Shown in pieces: positions 1 to 8,015 of a stretch of 61,569 nt of DNA. The notes beneath the pieces are model-generated. The model had not been told where the DNA came from, did not search any database, and saw nothing but the letters and a program-made list of their open reading frames with translations. How positions within the stretch are numbered: the stretch's first letter is position 1; the number at the start of each line of letters is the position of its first letter. The DNA comes from Fimbriiglobus sp. (GTDB taxonomy: Bacteria; Planctomycetota; Planctomycetia; Gemmatales; Gemmataceae): the NCBI GenBank assembly GCA_025351325.1, contig JANXWE010000141.1, positions 1 to 61,569 on the forward strand, written 5' to 3'. A program made the position numbers and the translations under genes.

Positions 1-47
1 ACTGAACAATAGTTTATAATCGTCGGGCGGTCGTCATTCTGTGTGGT

Positions 48-115
48 GTACTTGTTTCCGCTGCTTCCATTGGTTCCGCAGAGGGGAGGGGGGTGTTCTC
101 CGCGGAAACAAGTAC
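48..115. repeat. 14-bp inverted repeat with 40-bp spacer
   Basis: Positions 48-61 (gtacttgtttccgc) are exactly reverse-complementary to 102-115 (gcggaaacaagtac). The spacer holds a G-rich run at about 81-93. It lies upstream of the promoter of the first gene. It could be a terminator of a gene left of the window, although there is no T-run, or a regulatory site. Which one cannot be told from this window. Confidence 0.6.
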
Positions 116-156
116 AAGCGTCCGAGCAGTACCGGGATGGGCCAGCGGGAATGTGT

Positions 157-186
157 TTGACGGGAGATTCTGTGCCGTCGTAAGAT
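157..186 (+). promoter_or_regulatory. sigma70-like promoter for the HEAT protein gene
   Basis: TTGACG at 157-162 and TAAGAT at 181-186 are separated by 18 bp. The predicted start near 193 would leave a leader of about 25 nt with GGAGAG ahead of the ATG at 219. Confidence 0.5.
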
Positions 187-218
187 AGCTCCGTGAAAGT
201 TGTCGCCGGAGAGTTGTC

Positions 219-1391
219 ATGGTCACCCGCTCGCTCCGGTACTCGTTACTAGCACTCTTGCTGAGTTCCACCATCATCTCCGTTGGCCGTGCGGCCGAGG
301 ATGATCCGGAATACAACGGCCGCAAACTCTCGCAGTGGGATCAGATGCTGCGCGAAGAGCAGAATGCTCGCTTGCGGCGGGTGGCGTTGATTTCCATGGG
401 GCAAATCGCATCGGACAACGCTTTGAACTCGAAACTGGTCAAACAAGTGATGACGGCCGTCGGCCGGGCCTTGAAAACGGATAGTACCCCGTCGGTGCGG
501 AAGCAGGCGGCCGAAGTCGTCAACACGATGGCCGTGAAACTGCTCGAAGACGGTAAAAACAGCGATACCACTTCGGTGATTATCGATCTGAGCGAGAATT
601 TGCGCGTCGAGAAAGAATCGGACGTCCGGATGGTCGTGGCGGTGGCACTGGGACGGTTCGGAAAAGAATCCAAGCCGGCGGTCACGGCACTGATGACAGT
701 TCTCGCCGATAAGGAACCACGAACGCGCGCGGCGGCCGCCGACACGCTGGGACGCATCGGCAGCGGAGCCAACGGAGCCGTGGACGCGTTGATTCCCCTT
801 CTGAAGGAGACGGACATCGGCGTGCGTGCGGCGGCGATCTTCGCCCTGGGGCGCATCGAGCCGGACGAACCGGCCAAGGTTTCGGCCGCGTTGCTTCCCC
901 TGGTGAAGGGGGAACCCGAACTCGAACTGCGCCGGGCAGTGCTGGCATCGCTTGGGATTTTAGCGGATCGCAGCCCGGCCACCGTCCAAGGCACGGCAGT
1001 CGGCTTGCTGGACGCCGACGTCGAAGTGCGTCGCCAGACTGCGATTGCGCTCAGCAAGTTCACCGGCGGCGGCAAAATCGTCGAAAGAGAATTGAAGACG
1101 GCCTTCGCGGAAGACAAAGACAAACAGGTTCGCGGGTTCGCACTCCGGGCACTCTGCTCGGGTTTCGGTGCCGATGCCAAGGTTCTGCTCCCGACCATCG
1201 TGGCCCGGTTGAAGGTCGAGCCGGAGTTTGATGTCCGGATTGCGATCATCGAAGAACTCGGTGCGTTGGGTAACGACGGCCAGGATGCTTTACCCGCCTT
1301 GCGGGAAGCTCAAAAGGATCCCCAGACGAAAGTCCGTGAGTCCGCGACCGGCGCGATCAAGCGGATCGCCAACGCGAAACCGAAGATGTGA
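219..1391 (+). CDS. exported HEAT-repeat protein
   Basis: This 390-residue protein begins with a hydrophobic leader (residues about 6-26, ending GRAAE) that looks like a Sec signal peptide. The rest is a regular series of HEAT-type helix pairs, seen as repeated patterns such as VRMVVAVALGRFG, TRAAAADTLGRIG and VRAAAIFALGRIE at about 35-residue spacing. HEAT solenoids bind other proteins and usually have no enzymatic activity, so the likely role is a periplasmic or envelope scaffold; the partner is unknown. The start is supported by GGAGAG about 10 nt upstream and a promoter at 157-186. The gene is monocistronic, with a terminator hairpin just after the stop. Confidence 0.85.
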   Translation: MVTRSLRYSLLALLLSSTIISVGRAAEDDPEYNGRKLSQWDQMLREEQNARLRRVALISMGQIASDNALNSKLVKQVMTAVGRALKTDSTPSVRKQAAEVVNTMAVKLLEDGKNSDTTSVIIDLSENLRVEKESDVRMVVAVALGRFGKESKPAVTALMTVLADKEPRTRAAAADTLGRIGSGANGAVDALIPLLKETDIGVRAAAIFALGRIEPDEPAKVSAALLPLVKGEPELELRRAVLASLGILADRSPATVQGTAVGLLDADVEVRRQTAIALSKFTGGGKIVERELKTAFAEDKDKQVRGFALRALCSGFGADAKVLLPTIVARLKVEPEFDVRIAIIEELGALGNDGQDALPALREAQKDPQTKVRESATGAIKRIANAKPKM

Positions 1392-1409
1392 CCCATTTCT
1401 TTTCAAATG

Positions 1410-1438
1410 GAACCCGCATTGCTCGAAGCGGGTTCTTT
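1410..1438 (+). terminator. hairpin terminator after the HEAT protein gene
   Basis: An 8-bp stem, gaacccgc (1410-1417) with gcgggttc (1428-1435), encloses a 10-nt loop and is followed by TTTC. Confidence 0.6.
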
Positions 1439-1462
1439 CACGTCGCAACTGACAATAATCGT

Positions 1463-1491
1463 TTGACATCGATACGACCCGTTCTAAGTAT
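1463..1491 (+). promoter_or_regulatory. sigma70-like promoter for the two-component pair
   Basis: A perfect TTGACA at 1463-1468 is followed after 16-17 bp by TAAGTAT (1485-1491). It lies about 75 nt upstream of the kinase start. Confidence 0.55.
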
Positions 1492-1568
1492 CATGCAGTA
1501 GAACGAAATCATGCTGTGCCAATGACCGATTGCAGCCCGGAGCTGAATCGATCGATGAGGGAGCGAGA

Positions 1569-2810
1569 ATGTCCCCGCCTGCCGGATTATCGACCGGACT
1601 GGTTTTTCTTCCCAACTGGCTCGCCGAAACGACCGACGTCTCCGCCCTCGAGACTCTCTTGGGTGATTGGCTTCGTGCGTCCGCATGGCGAACAGTCGGG
1701 CTGATCTGGCCAATCGAAGGTCGAGCGAATTTGATGATTCAAGCCCGGCCGGAAGCCGTGTCGGCGTTAGCAGCCGCTCCGAGTGAGTTGCTCGATGTCG
1801 CCCATGCCCTCCGCGGTGATGCGGCCACGGTTGTTTGGCAACTGCCGAATTCATCGGGCCGGCTTTACACGACTTTCCAACCGGCGGGCCGACCTTCTGG
1901 ATTGATCTGGGCCGAACGAGGCCCCGCTGAACCATGGACCGATGCGGATCGCAATTATCTGGTACTTTCGACACGGCTGATCGAACGATCCTCGGCACTG
2001 GTTGCAAAAATCGGCCCGCTGCTCGAACCGGCACGATTGCAGCAGCGACTCGCCGATGCGTCGGTCATCGCCGGCCGGATGGCACACGACTTCGACAATA
2101 TTTTGACCGGCATCATCGGATTCGCCGACCTCAGCGTCCCCCTGTTGCCGGCGGGATCGCAAGCAGCGAAATTCGTGGGCGAGATCTCGAAAGTCGGTCA
2201 ACGCGGCATCGTATTCACCCAGCAATTGCATCAGCTCAACCGGAGTGGTCAGGCCAAGCCGCAACCTTGCTCAGTGGCGATAGCACTCTCGAAAGAAGAA
2301 ATTCGGTTGCGGACGGCCATGCCGGCTGGGATGCAGCTCTTCACCGATGTCCCGGCGAATCTTGTTTCCGTGGGCGTTGAACAAGGCCCGCTCGGAACGG
2401 TGTTGGGTCACCTGCTGGAAAATGCCATCGAAGCCAGTCCGCCGAACGCGCGGATCAACGTGAGTGCTTCGGTGCTCGAACTTTCGAGAGTCGAAGCCAA
2501 AGAATTTCTCGGGCAGGTCGGCCCGGGTTCGCATGTCGAAATCGTCTTCCGCGATCGCGGCGTCGGGATCAAACCCGAAGTGCGAGCCAAGCTGTTCGCC
2601 GAGCCGTTCTTCACCACGAAGGTGCGTCACCGCGGGCTCGGATTGGCGGTGGTGTACCGAATTTTGTACGCCCACGGGGGCGGGATCCGCATCGAATCGA
2701 ATCCGGAAACCGGCACGGTGGTTCGGATCGTATTGCCGCCGGCGGCAGTCCGACCCAGCCCGACGACTCATTCACAACGCCCCGCCCAAACGTTACTCGT
2801 TGGAGGTTAA
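1569..2810 (+). CDS. sensor histidine kinase
   Basis: The protein has 413 residues from the ATG at 1569, chosen because GAGGGAG lies just upstream; an upstream TTG at 1530 has no such site. The first ~150 residues form a possible GAF-like input domain with no membrane segment, so the kinase is probably cytosolic. The H-box RMAHDFDNILTGIIGF has the phospho-accepting His near residue 173. The HATPase domain shows the N-box (LLENAIEAS), G1 (FRDRGVGI), F/G2 region (PFFTTK, RGLGLAVVYRI) and a final TGTVVRIVLP strand. It should autophosphorylate and pass phosphate to the receiver protein starting 6 nt downstream, whose ribosome-binding site lies inside the end of this gene. The signal is unknown. 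Confidence 0.85.
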   Translation: MSPPAGLSTGLVFLPNWLAETTDVSALETLLGDWLRASAWRTVGLIWPIEGRANLMIQARPEAVSALAAAPSELLDVAHALRGDAATVVWQLPNSSGRLYTTFQPAGRPSGLIWAERGPAEPWTDADRNYLVLSTRLIERSSALVAKIGPLLEPARLQQRLADASVIAGRMAHDFDNILTGIIGFADLSVPLLPAGSQAAKFVGEISKVGQRGIVFTQQLHQLNRSGQAKPQPCSVAIALSKEEIRLRTAMPAGMQLFTDVPANLVSVGVEQGPLGTVLGHLLENAIEASPPNARINVSASVLELSRVEAKEFLGQVGPGSHVEIVFRDRGVGIKPEVRAKLFAEPFFTTKVRHRGLGLAVVYRILYAHGGGIRIESNPETGTVVRIVLPPAAVRPSPTTHSQRPAQTLLVGG

Positions 2811-2816
2811 CCTCAG

Positions 2817-3512
2817 ATGTCCCTCGAAGTCGAAGATCGATTACGCCAAACCCAGACCCCGCGCCCCGCCCGGATGCCTTCGCCCCTGAGCGAACTCCAG
2901 AGCAGCGGCGATATCCGCATCTTGATCATCGATGATGATCCCGCCACTTGCGCGGTGATTCAAGCCGCCCTCTCGAACCGCGATTTCGAGATCGAAACGG
3001 TCTCCGAGCCAACGCTCGTGGAATCGATGCTGACCCGCAAAAGCCCGTTTCATCTGATCATCATGGACTACGTGATTCCCGGTCTCGAACCGGAACAAGT
3101 CTTCACTTGGATCCGAGACAATCAGCCCGAAGCCAACATCGTCGTCGTGACAGGTTACCCGTCGGTCGACAGCGCCCTGAGCTGCCTCCGTGCCCGGACG
3201 TACGACTACGTGACGAAGCCGTTCCAAGTCGACCAACTCCGCGAGATCGTCATCCGCTGTCTGGAGAGCAAAGGTTTGCTTCGGATGACCGAAGAGGCTT
3301 TGCGGGAATCGCTCGGCTCGGCCATCCGCGAACGCCGCAAGTCACTGGGGTTCACGCTCTCGAACGTCTCCGAACGCACCGGGGTGTCCCTCGGCTACTT
3401 GTCGCAGATCGAACTCGGCAAGAACTCGGCGTCGATCGAAACTCTTTACCGCATCTGCTTGGCTTTAGGCATCAAGATGAGCGAGTTGTTCACGTCGGTT
3501 CAACGGCACTAG
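2817..3512 (+). CDS. response regulator with XRE-type HTH output domain
   Basis: The 231-residue protein starts with a ~30-residue tail and then a CheY-like receiver domain (residues about 33-150). The acidic pocket is DDD (39-41), the phospho-acceptor Asp is in MDYVIPG (Asp84), and Lys134 is in TKPF. The C-terminal part (about 167-226) is a helix-turn-helix of XRE/HTH_3 type: RERRKSLGFTLSNVSERTG followed by LGYLSQIELGKNSAS. Most DNA-binding regulators use OmpR, NarL or NtrC-type output domains, so this pairing is less common. GGAGG at 2802-2806 sits in the end of the kinase gene, so the two are probably translationally coupled. It likely binds DNA as a phosphorylation-controlled repressor or activator; targets are unknown. 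Confidence 0.85.
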   Translation: MSLEVEDRLRQTQTPRPARMPSPLSELQSSGDIRILIIDDDPATCAVIQAALSNRDFEIETVSEPTLVESMLTRKSPFHLIIMDYVIPGLEPEQVFTWIRDNQPEANIVVVTGYPSVDSALSCLRARTYDYVTKPFQVDQLREIVIRCLESKGLLRMTEEALRESLGSAIRERRKSLGFTLSNVSERTGVSLGYLSQIELGKNSASIETLYRICLALGIKMSELFTSVQRH

Positions 3513-3532
3513 CCGCGGATCGATGCGGAAAA

Positions 3533-3562
3533 GGAAGCCCCGACGGGTGGGTCGGGGCTTCC
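3533..3562. terminator. bidirectional terminator between convergent genes
   Basis: A perfect 12-bp stem (ggaagccccgac, 3533-3544, with gtcggggcttcc, 3551-3562) has a 6-nt loop. On the plus strand TTCATTT follows. It separates the regulator gene from the convergent NHL gene, whose stop codon is at 3564-3566. Confidence 0.75.
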
Positions 3563-3563
3563 T

Positions 3564-4700
3564 TCATTTCCCTTGGACGATCTTCACGATTCTGTGATTC
3601 TCGCTGTCGGCGATGTAGATGTCCCCGGTCTTCGGGTGGACGCTCACGCCGTGCGGGCGGTTCATCTCCAGCTTCTTCGGAACGCCGTCGATCCCCGCCG
3701 AACCTTTCTTGCCCGTTCCCGCCACGAGTTCTATCGTTCCCGTCTTCGGAACGTATCGACGGATCTGGTGGTTCTCCGTATCGGCGATCAAAACGCTGTC
3801 GTCGGTCGGGTCGATGCTGATGAACTTGGGGCCGTTCATGGTGGCCTGGAGTGCCGGGCCGCCATCGCCACCCTTCCCGGCTTTGCCCGTACCGACGACC
3901 GTGCGGATCTTCCCGGCCTTATCGACGACTCGCAGAGCATGGCCGGAACGTTCCAGAATGTAAACGTTGCCCAGTTTGTCGGCAGCGACCGCACGCGGAT
4001 CAACGAGGGGTTGCTCCTTGGCGAGTTCGCCATCCTTGGGGATGCCCGCTTTGCCCGTGCCGGCGAAGGTGGAGACGATGCCTTTCTCTTCGTTGTTTTC
4101 GGATTGGTCGACGATTCTGCGGATGCGTTGATTGCCGACGTCGGCGATGTAAAAATACTTGGCATCAGGAGACTTCGCGATGCAAATGGGTTGGTCAAAT
4201 TCCGCTTCGCCGTGTTTGCCGCCGTCACCGGCAAAGCCCTTTTTTCCTGTTCCCGCGTACGGAACCACCACCGCGGTCGTGCCGGGGGTGAACAGGCGAA
4301 TTCGATGGTTGAATGTGTCGGCGACCAGAATGAGATCGATGGTCATTTTCTTGCCCTCGACGTAATAAGCCGACGACAAGTACATCAGATTGTGCATCCC
4401 GTTGAATTCGACTTTGTCCGGGGTCAGATAGTCGCCGGCATGCCCTTTCTTGCCACTGCCGGCGAGCGTCGTGAGAATGCCCTTGGTGTCGATCTTCCGC
4501 AGGCGTTCGCCGCCGGCCATCTCGACGAAGTAGATGTTGCCATCGCTGTCGAAGTCGACCGCGAAAGGCAGGACGAGCTTCGCTTTCATAGCGTCAGCTC
4601 CATCGGCCCCTGGCCCTCCGCCGGCGACGAGGACGACTTTGTCTGCGGCTTGGGCCGAGGTGACGAGCAACGCTGCCGCGAGTGTTAACAGGAAACGCAT
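3564..4700 (-). CDS. exported NHL-repeat beta-propeller protein
   Basis: The 378-residue protein starts at the ATG at 4700, where a signal peptide begins (MRFLLTLAAALLVTSAQAA) and GAGG lies about 9 nt upstream. The rest is a series of NHL-type blades with repeated phrases such as GNIYFVEM, HRIRLF, QRIRRI, NHQIRRY and NHRIVKI, each preceded by a glycine-rich G(T/S)GKKG turn. NHL propellers bind proteins, sugars or RNA and some act as lyases; nothing here points to a catalytic site. It likely works in the periplasm or on the cell surface. Planctomycete genomes carry many such proteins. Confidence 0.85.
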   Translation of the reverse strand: MRFLLTLAAALLVTSAQAADKVVLVAGGGPGADGADAMKAKLVLPFAVDFDSDGNIYFVEMAGGERLRKIDTKGILTTLAGSGKKGHAGDYLTPDKVEFNGMHNLMYLSSAYYVEGKKMTIDLILVADTFNHRIRLFTPGTTAVVVPYAGTGKKGFAGDGGKHGEAEFDQPICIAKSPDAKYFYIADVGNQRIRRIVDQSENNEEKGIVSTFAGTGKAGIPKDGELAKEQPLVDPRAVAADKLGNVYILERSGHALRVVDKAGKIRTVVGTGKAGKGGDGGPALQATMNGPKFISIDPTDDSVLIADTENHQIRRYVPKTGTIELVAGTGKKGSAGIDGVPKKLEMNRPHGVSVHPKTGDIYIADSENHRIVKIVQGK

Positions 4701-4795
4701 CGTGTGACCTCGGGGGAAGGGGAACTCCGGTTGACCGCACGCGGAGAATACCAATAGTGTCTCTGGGGTATTGGGCAATCGCCGTGGGAGTCGCC

Positions 4796-6094
4796 GTGAA
4801 TCAAATTGAGCTGGTCGCCGCGTTGTTCAGTGTCGTCATCGTCCTGGGTATTTTGGCGAACTGGCTGAAGATCGCGTATCCAATTTTACTCGTGTGCGGG
4901 GGCTTGATCCTCAGCGTGCAGCCGTGGGCGCCGCGCTTCGAACTGCCACCGAGCATCGTCTTCTTGGTGTTCTTGCCACCGCTGCTCTACGCCGCGGCAT
5001 TCAACACCGAGTGGACGGCCTTCCGATCCCAACTCCGTTCCATCAGTTTGCTCGCCATCGGCTTGGTACTCTTCACCACGGCCGTGGTCACGGTGGTCTG
5101 CCACTGGTATTTGGATCTGCCCTGGACGGTCGGCTTTCTCCTCGGGGCGATCATCTCACCGCCGGATGCCGTTGCCGCTGCGGCCATCACGAAACGGGTG
5201 CGAATCCCGAAGATTGTGTCGACCATCCTCGAAGGCGAAAGCTTGGTGAACGACGCCTCCGCGCTCGTGGCCTACCGCGTGGCCATCGGAGCCGTTGCTT
5301 GCGGTAGCTTCGTCTGGGCCGACGCCGGCTGGGAATTCATCGTCGCCAGTCTCGGGGGGATCGCCATCGGGTTGTTCGGGGCCATGGCCGTGGTGGAATT
5401 GCACCGCTTGCTGGAACGTTGGAACGTGGCCGACACGAAGTTGCACATCGCGTTGACACTGCTGACGCCCTACCTCGTGTACCTGCCGGCGGAGCACGTC
5501 CACGTCTCCGGGGTGCTCGCGGCCGTGGCGGCGGGGCTTTGGATCGGCACCCGGTCGTTCCAATCGTTCAGCCGGGAGTTTCGTTTGGAAGCGCGCGCCG
5601 TCTGGGAGATGCTGGAGTTCCTGTTGAACGGGTTGGTGTTCATCTTGATCGGGTTCCAATTGCCGCTGATCCTGGAGTCGTTGAGCGAAACTTGGTCGCT
5701 CGAATACCTGGCGTACTCGGCGGCCGTCCTGAGCGTGGTCGTCATTCTCACCCGGATCGTCTGGGTCTTTCCGGGGGCGTATATCCCGCGGTGGCTCGAC
5801 CAACAGTTGATCGGTCGCCACGACCCGTACCCGCCCTGGCAAAGTGTGACCGTCGTCGCCTGGACGGGCATGCGCGGCGTCGTGTCGCTTGCAGCGGCAA
5901 TGGCCCTGCCATTGCAAACAGCGGCCGGAGAGCCGTTCCCGCACCGCGGCCTCATTCAGTTCTTCACGTTCTGGGTCATCTTCGCCACCTTGGTTTTGCA
6001 GGGTTTGACACTGCCTTTGCTCATTCGCGTCCTTCGTGTGGATCGGTTCATCGAGCCGGAGCCGGAATCGGACGATGCGTTGCGACGTTGTTAG
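4796..6094 (+). CDS. Na+/H+ antiporter of the CPA1 (NhaP) family
   Basis: The chosen GTG at 4796 (MNQIELVAALFS) has GGGAG 7-8 nt upstream and gives 432 residues; the frame stays open upstream to 4682, but that stretch overlaps the divergent NHL gene and looks non-coding. About 12 hydrophobic segments are visible. The family signature around the transport site is present: a GAIISPPDAVAAAA stretch with the conserved Asp, and EGESLVNDASALV further on. CPA1 exchangers export Na+ (or K+) in return for protons and help control internal pH. The gene seems to stand alone. Confidence 0.85.
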   Translation: MNQIELVAALFSVVIVLGILANWLKIAYPILLVCGGLILSVQPWAPRFELPPSIVFLVFLPPLLYAAAFNTEWTAFRSQLRSISLLAIGLVLFTTAVVTVVCHWYLDLPWTVGFLLGAIISPPDAVAAAAITKRVRIPKIVSTILEGESLVNDASALVAYRVAIGAVACGSFVWADAGWEFIVASLGGIAIGLFGAMAVVELHRLLERWNVADTKLHIALTLLTPYLVYLPAEHVHVSGVLAAVAAGLWIGTRSFQSFSREFRLEARAVWEMLEFLLNGLVFILIGFQLPLILESLSETWSLEYLAYSAAVLSVVVILTRIVWVFPGAYIPRWLDQQLIGRHDPYPPWQSVTVVAWTGMRGVVSLAAAMALPLQTAAGEPFPHRGLIQFFTFWVIFATLVLQGLTLPLLIRVLRVDRFIEPEPESDDALRRC

Positions 6095-6186
6095 TGCTCG
6101 GTTTTCTCGCCAGTACTGTTGTTCGCACCGACGCCGATGCGTAAACCGTTGGTGTGTTGTTCCCGCTTCTCGCCCATGATGGTTCC

Positions 6187-7035
6187 ATGTTCAGCAAACG
6201 CATCATCCCGTGCCTCGACATCGACCGGGGCCGGGTGGTCAAGGGGACGAACTTCCTCCAGCTCCGCGATGCCGGCGACCCGGTGGAGGTAGCTCGCCGC
6301 TACGAGGCTCAAGGCGCCGACGAACTCGTCTTCCTCGACATCTCCGCCAGCCACGAAGGCCGCGATATCCTGATTGAAATGGTTCGTCAAGTCGCCGAGC
6401 AGGTCTTCATGCCGTTCACCGTTGGCGGTGGTATCCGCACCCTGGCGGACGCCACCCGATTGATCCAAGCCGGGGCGGAAAAGATCAGCTTGAACTCGTC
6501 CGCCGTGACGACACCCGAACTCATTTCTGAAGTCTCGCGGAAATTTGGCAGTTGTGCGACCGTCGTGAACATCGACCCTCGCCGAATGCCGAGTTCGGAG
6601 TTCGGAGTGCGGAATGAAAACCTCCCCTCTTACTTCGATTCCGCACTCCGAATTCCACACTCCGCATTTCCCGACGTGTGGGAAGTCCACATCCACGGCG
6701 GCCGCAAACCGACTGGGCTGGAGTGCGTGGCTTGGGCACGGGAAGTGGAGCGACTCGGGGCCGGGGAAATCGTGCTCACCAGCATGGACGCCGACGGCCT
6801 GAAGACCGGCTACGACCTGCCGATTTTGAAGGCCGTGTGCGACGCGGTGAACATCCCCGTGGTCGCCAGCGGCGGGGCCGGCAACCCGGAGCATTTGCGG
6901 CAAGCGTTCGAAGTCGGCGCCTCCGCCGCACTGGCCGCCAGCATCTTCCACTACGGCCAGTACACCATCGCGGAGACGAAGGCGTACCTAGCGCAAGCGG
7001 GGATTCCCGTTCGCATCGTGCCGGGCGTCGTGTAA
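6187..7035 (+). CDS. hisF: imidazole glycerol phosphate synthase subunit HisF
   Basis: HisF is the cyclase half of the HisF-HisH enzyme that makes imidazole glycerol phosphate and AICAR in histidine synthesis. The (beta-alpha)8 barrel is clear: the start [20 protein letters not shown] carries catalytic Asp11, and Asp130 lies in VVNIDPRR. Phosphate-binding motifs TVGGGIRTL and VASGGAGN are present. The ATG at 6187 matches the family start. The oddity is an insertion of about 28 residues (134-162) in the loop just after Asp130, encoded by a palindromic repeat (see separate entry). The frame is kept and the rest of the barrel is intact, so the enzyme is probably active. No other his gene lies nearby. 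Confidence 0.93.
   Translation: MFSKRIIPCLDIDRGRVVKGTNFLQLRDAGDPVEVARRYEAQGADELVFLDISASHEGRDILIEMVRQVAEQVFMPFTVGGGIRTLADATRLIQAGAEKISLNSSAVTTPELISEVSRKFGSCATVVNIDPRRMPSSEFGVRNENLPSYFDSALRIPHSAFPDVWEVHIHGGRKPTGLECVAWAREVERLGAGEIVLTSMDADGLKTGYDLPILKAVCDAVNIPVVASGGAGNPEHLRQAFEVGASAALAASIFHYGQYTIAETKAYLAQAGIPVRIVPGVV
6586..6667. repeat. palindromic repeat inserted in frame inside hisF
   Basis: Two 34-nt arms (6586-6619 and 6634-6667) are reverse complements at 28 of 34 positions, with a 14-nt loop. The core is ttcggagtgcggaat. It adds about 28 codons (residues 134-162) that HisF proteins elsewhere lack. The core resembles the hairpin at 28332-28373, which also contains GCGGA-TTCGGA units, so both may belong to one dispersed family. 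Confidence 0.75.
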
Positions 7036-7083
7036 AATGCGTCTAGTCATCTCTCGGATCGACGGCGTCACTCGGGGATCTCT

Positions 7084-7989
7084 ATGCGTTACCTCGTCCC
7101 GGCTTTGCTATTAGTCGTGGCCGGTGGGCTCCTCCTGTTGCGGGGCTTCGCCGCCGAAAAGCCCCCCGCCGATAGACCGATCGGCGCGCTGATCGTCGTC
7201 CAAGACGAGCGTGGGATAATCGTGGGCACCCACCCCCTGACCGATGCGAAGCAGATCGAAGCGCTGGAAGGGTTCTTTCCCGATTACCGGGATCGGCCGA
7301 GCAGCCGCACCGCCGGGGCTTGGAGGCCCGGCTACACGGTTTACTTCGACACCGGGGATGGTCGATCACTCAGGGTCACCGTGTCTCCGCCGTCGATCGA
7401 GGCGAACGTGTGGACGGTGAATCACGGGGATCTCCCCATCAAAGGTGACTTCCACAAATTCGTGGCCGATCTTGTCCCGCCGGCGAAAAGCCAGCCGGCA
7501 ACCCCGATGCCTGCGGCTTGGGGTGAATCCATGAACGGCCTCAGCGGACGACTGACGGTCGTGCCGGAAGGGCTAAAACTTGGTCGACGCCATGTGGTAT
7601 CGGTGGAACTCAAAAACGATTCCAACACGTCCTTTGCCGTGATCGACCAACCACGTCTGGAAGCGGAACTCTCGGCCGGTCGAAAATCGATCCCCGATGA
7701 CTCTCTTTCCTTACCCCAGAGCGGGCCGATTCCGAACCCGCAATGGGGTGTCATCCCGCCGAGTGCCTCCCTCAACATCCGGGTCGATTTGACCACCGCC
7801 GGCGTGTCGACCGATGGGCCGGCTTTGCTCATTGTCGGCGGCAAGATGTGGAAATTGGCGCTAGGTACGTACGAACTCCGTACTGTCGTCGTCGCTGAGA
7901 AGAGCAAGGATGGGCCGGACAACCAGTGGGTCGGAAGACTGACCCTGCCTCCCGTTGAGATCGTGATTCCGAAACCGTCTTCCAAGTAG
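7084..7989 (+). CDS. exported protein of unknown function
   Basis: The 301-residue protein opens with a strongly hydrophobic leader (residues 3-24, LVPALLLVVAGGLLLLRGFA), either a signal peptide or a membrane anchor. No known domain is recognised. The middle has a beta-rich pattern with a DERGIIVGTHPLTDAKQIEAL stretch, and the second half (about 155-295) looks like a beta-sandwich (RLTVVPEGLKLGRR, VSVELKND). It follows hisF by 48 nt and precedes the PilT-like gene by 26 nt on the same strand, so the three may be co-transcribed, but there is no clear functional link. Confidence 0.7.
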   Translation: MRYLVPALLLVVAGGLLLLRGFAAEKPPADRPIGALIVVQDERGIIVGTHPLTDAKQIEALEGFFPDYRDRPSSRTAGAWRPGYTVYFDTGDGRSLRVTVSPPSIEANVWTVNHGDLPIKGDFHKFVADLVPPAKSQPATPMPAAWGESMNGLSGRLTVVPEGLKLGRRHVVSVELKNDSNTSFAVIDQPRLEAELSAGRKSIPDDSLSLPQSGPIPNPQWGVIPPSASLNIRVDLTTAGVSTDGPALLIVGGKMWKLALGTYELRTVVVAEKSKDGPDNQWVGRLTLPPVEIVIPKPSSK

Positions 7990-8015
7990 CATCCTCCGCT
8001 AGAGAGCTTCACACA

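Noticed and set aside
4682-4795. Upstream extension of the Na+/H+ antiporter to the GTG at 4682
   Set aside because: It overlaps the start of the divergent NHL gene and its residues do not look like a membrane protein; GGGAG precedes the GTG at 4796.
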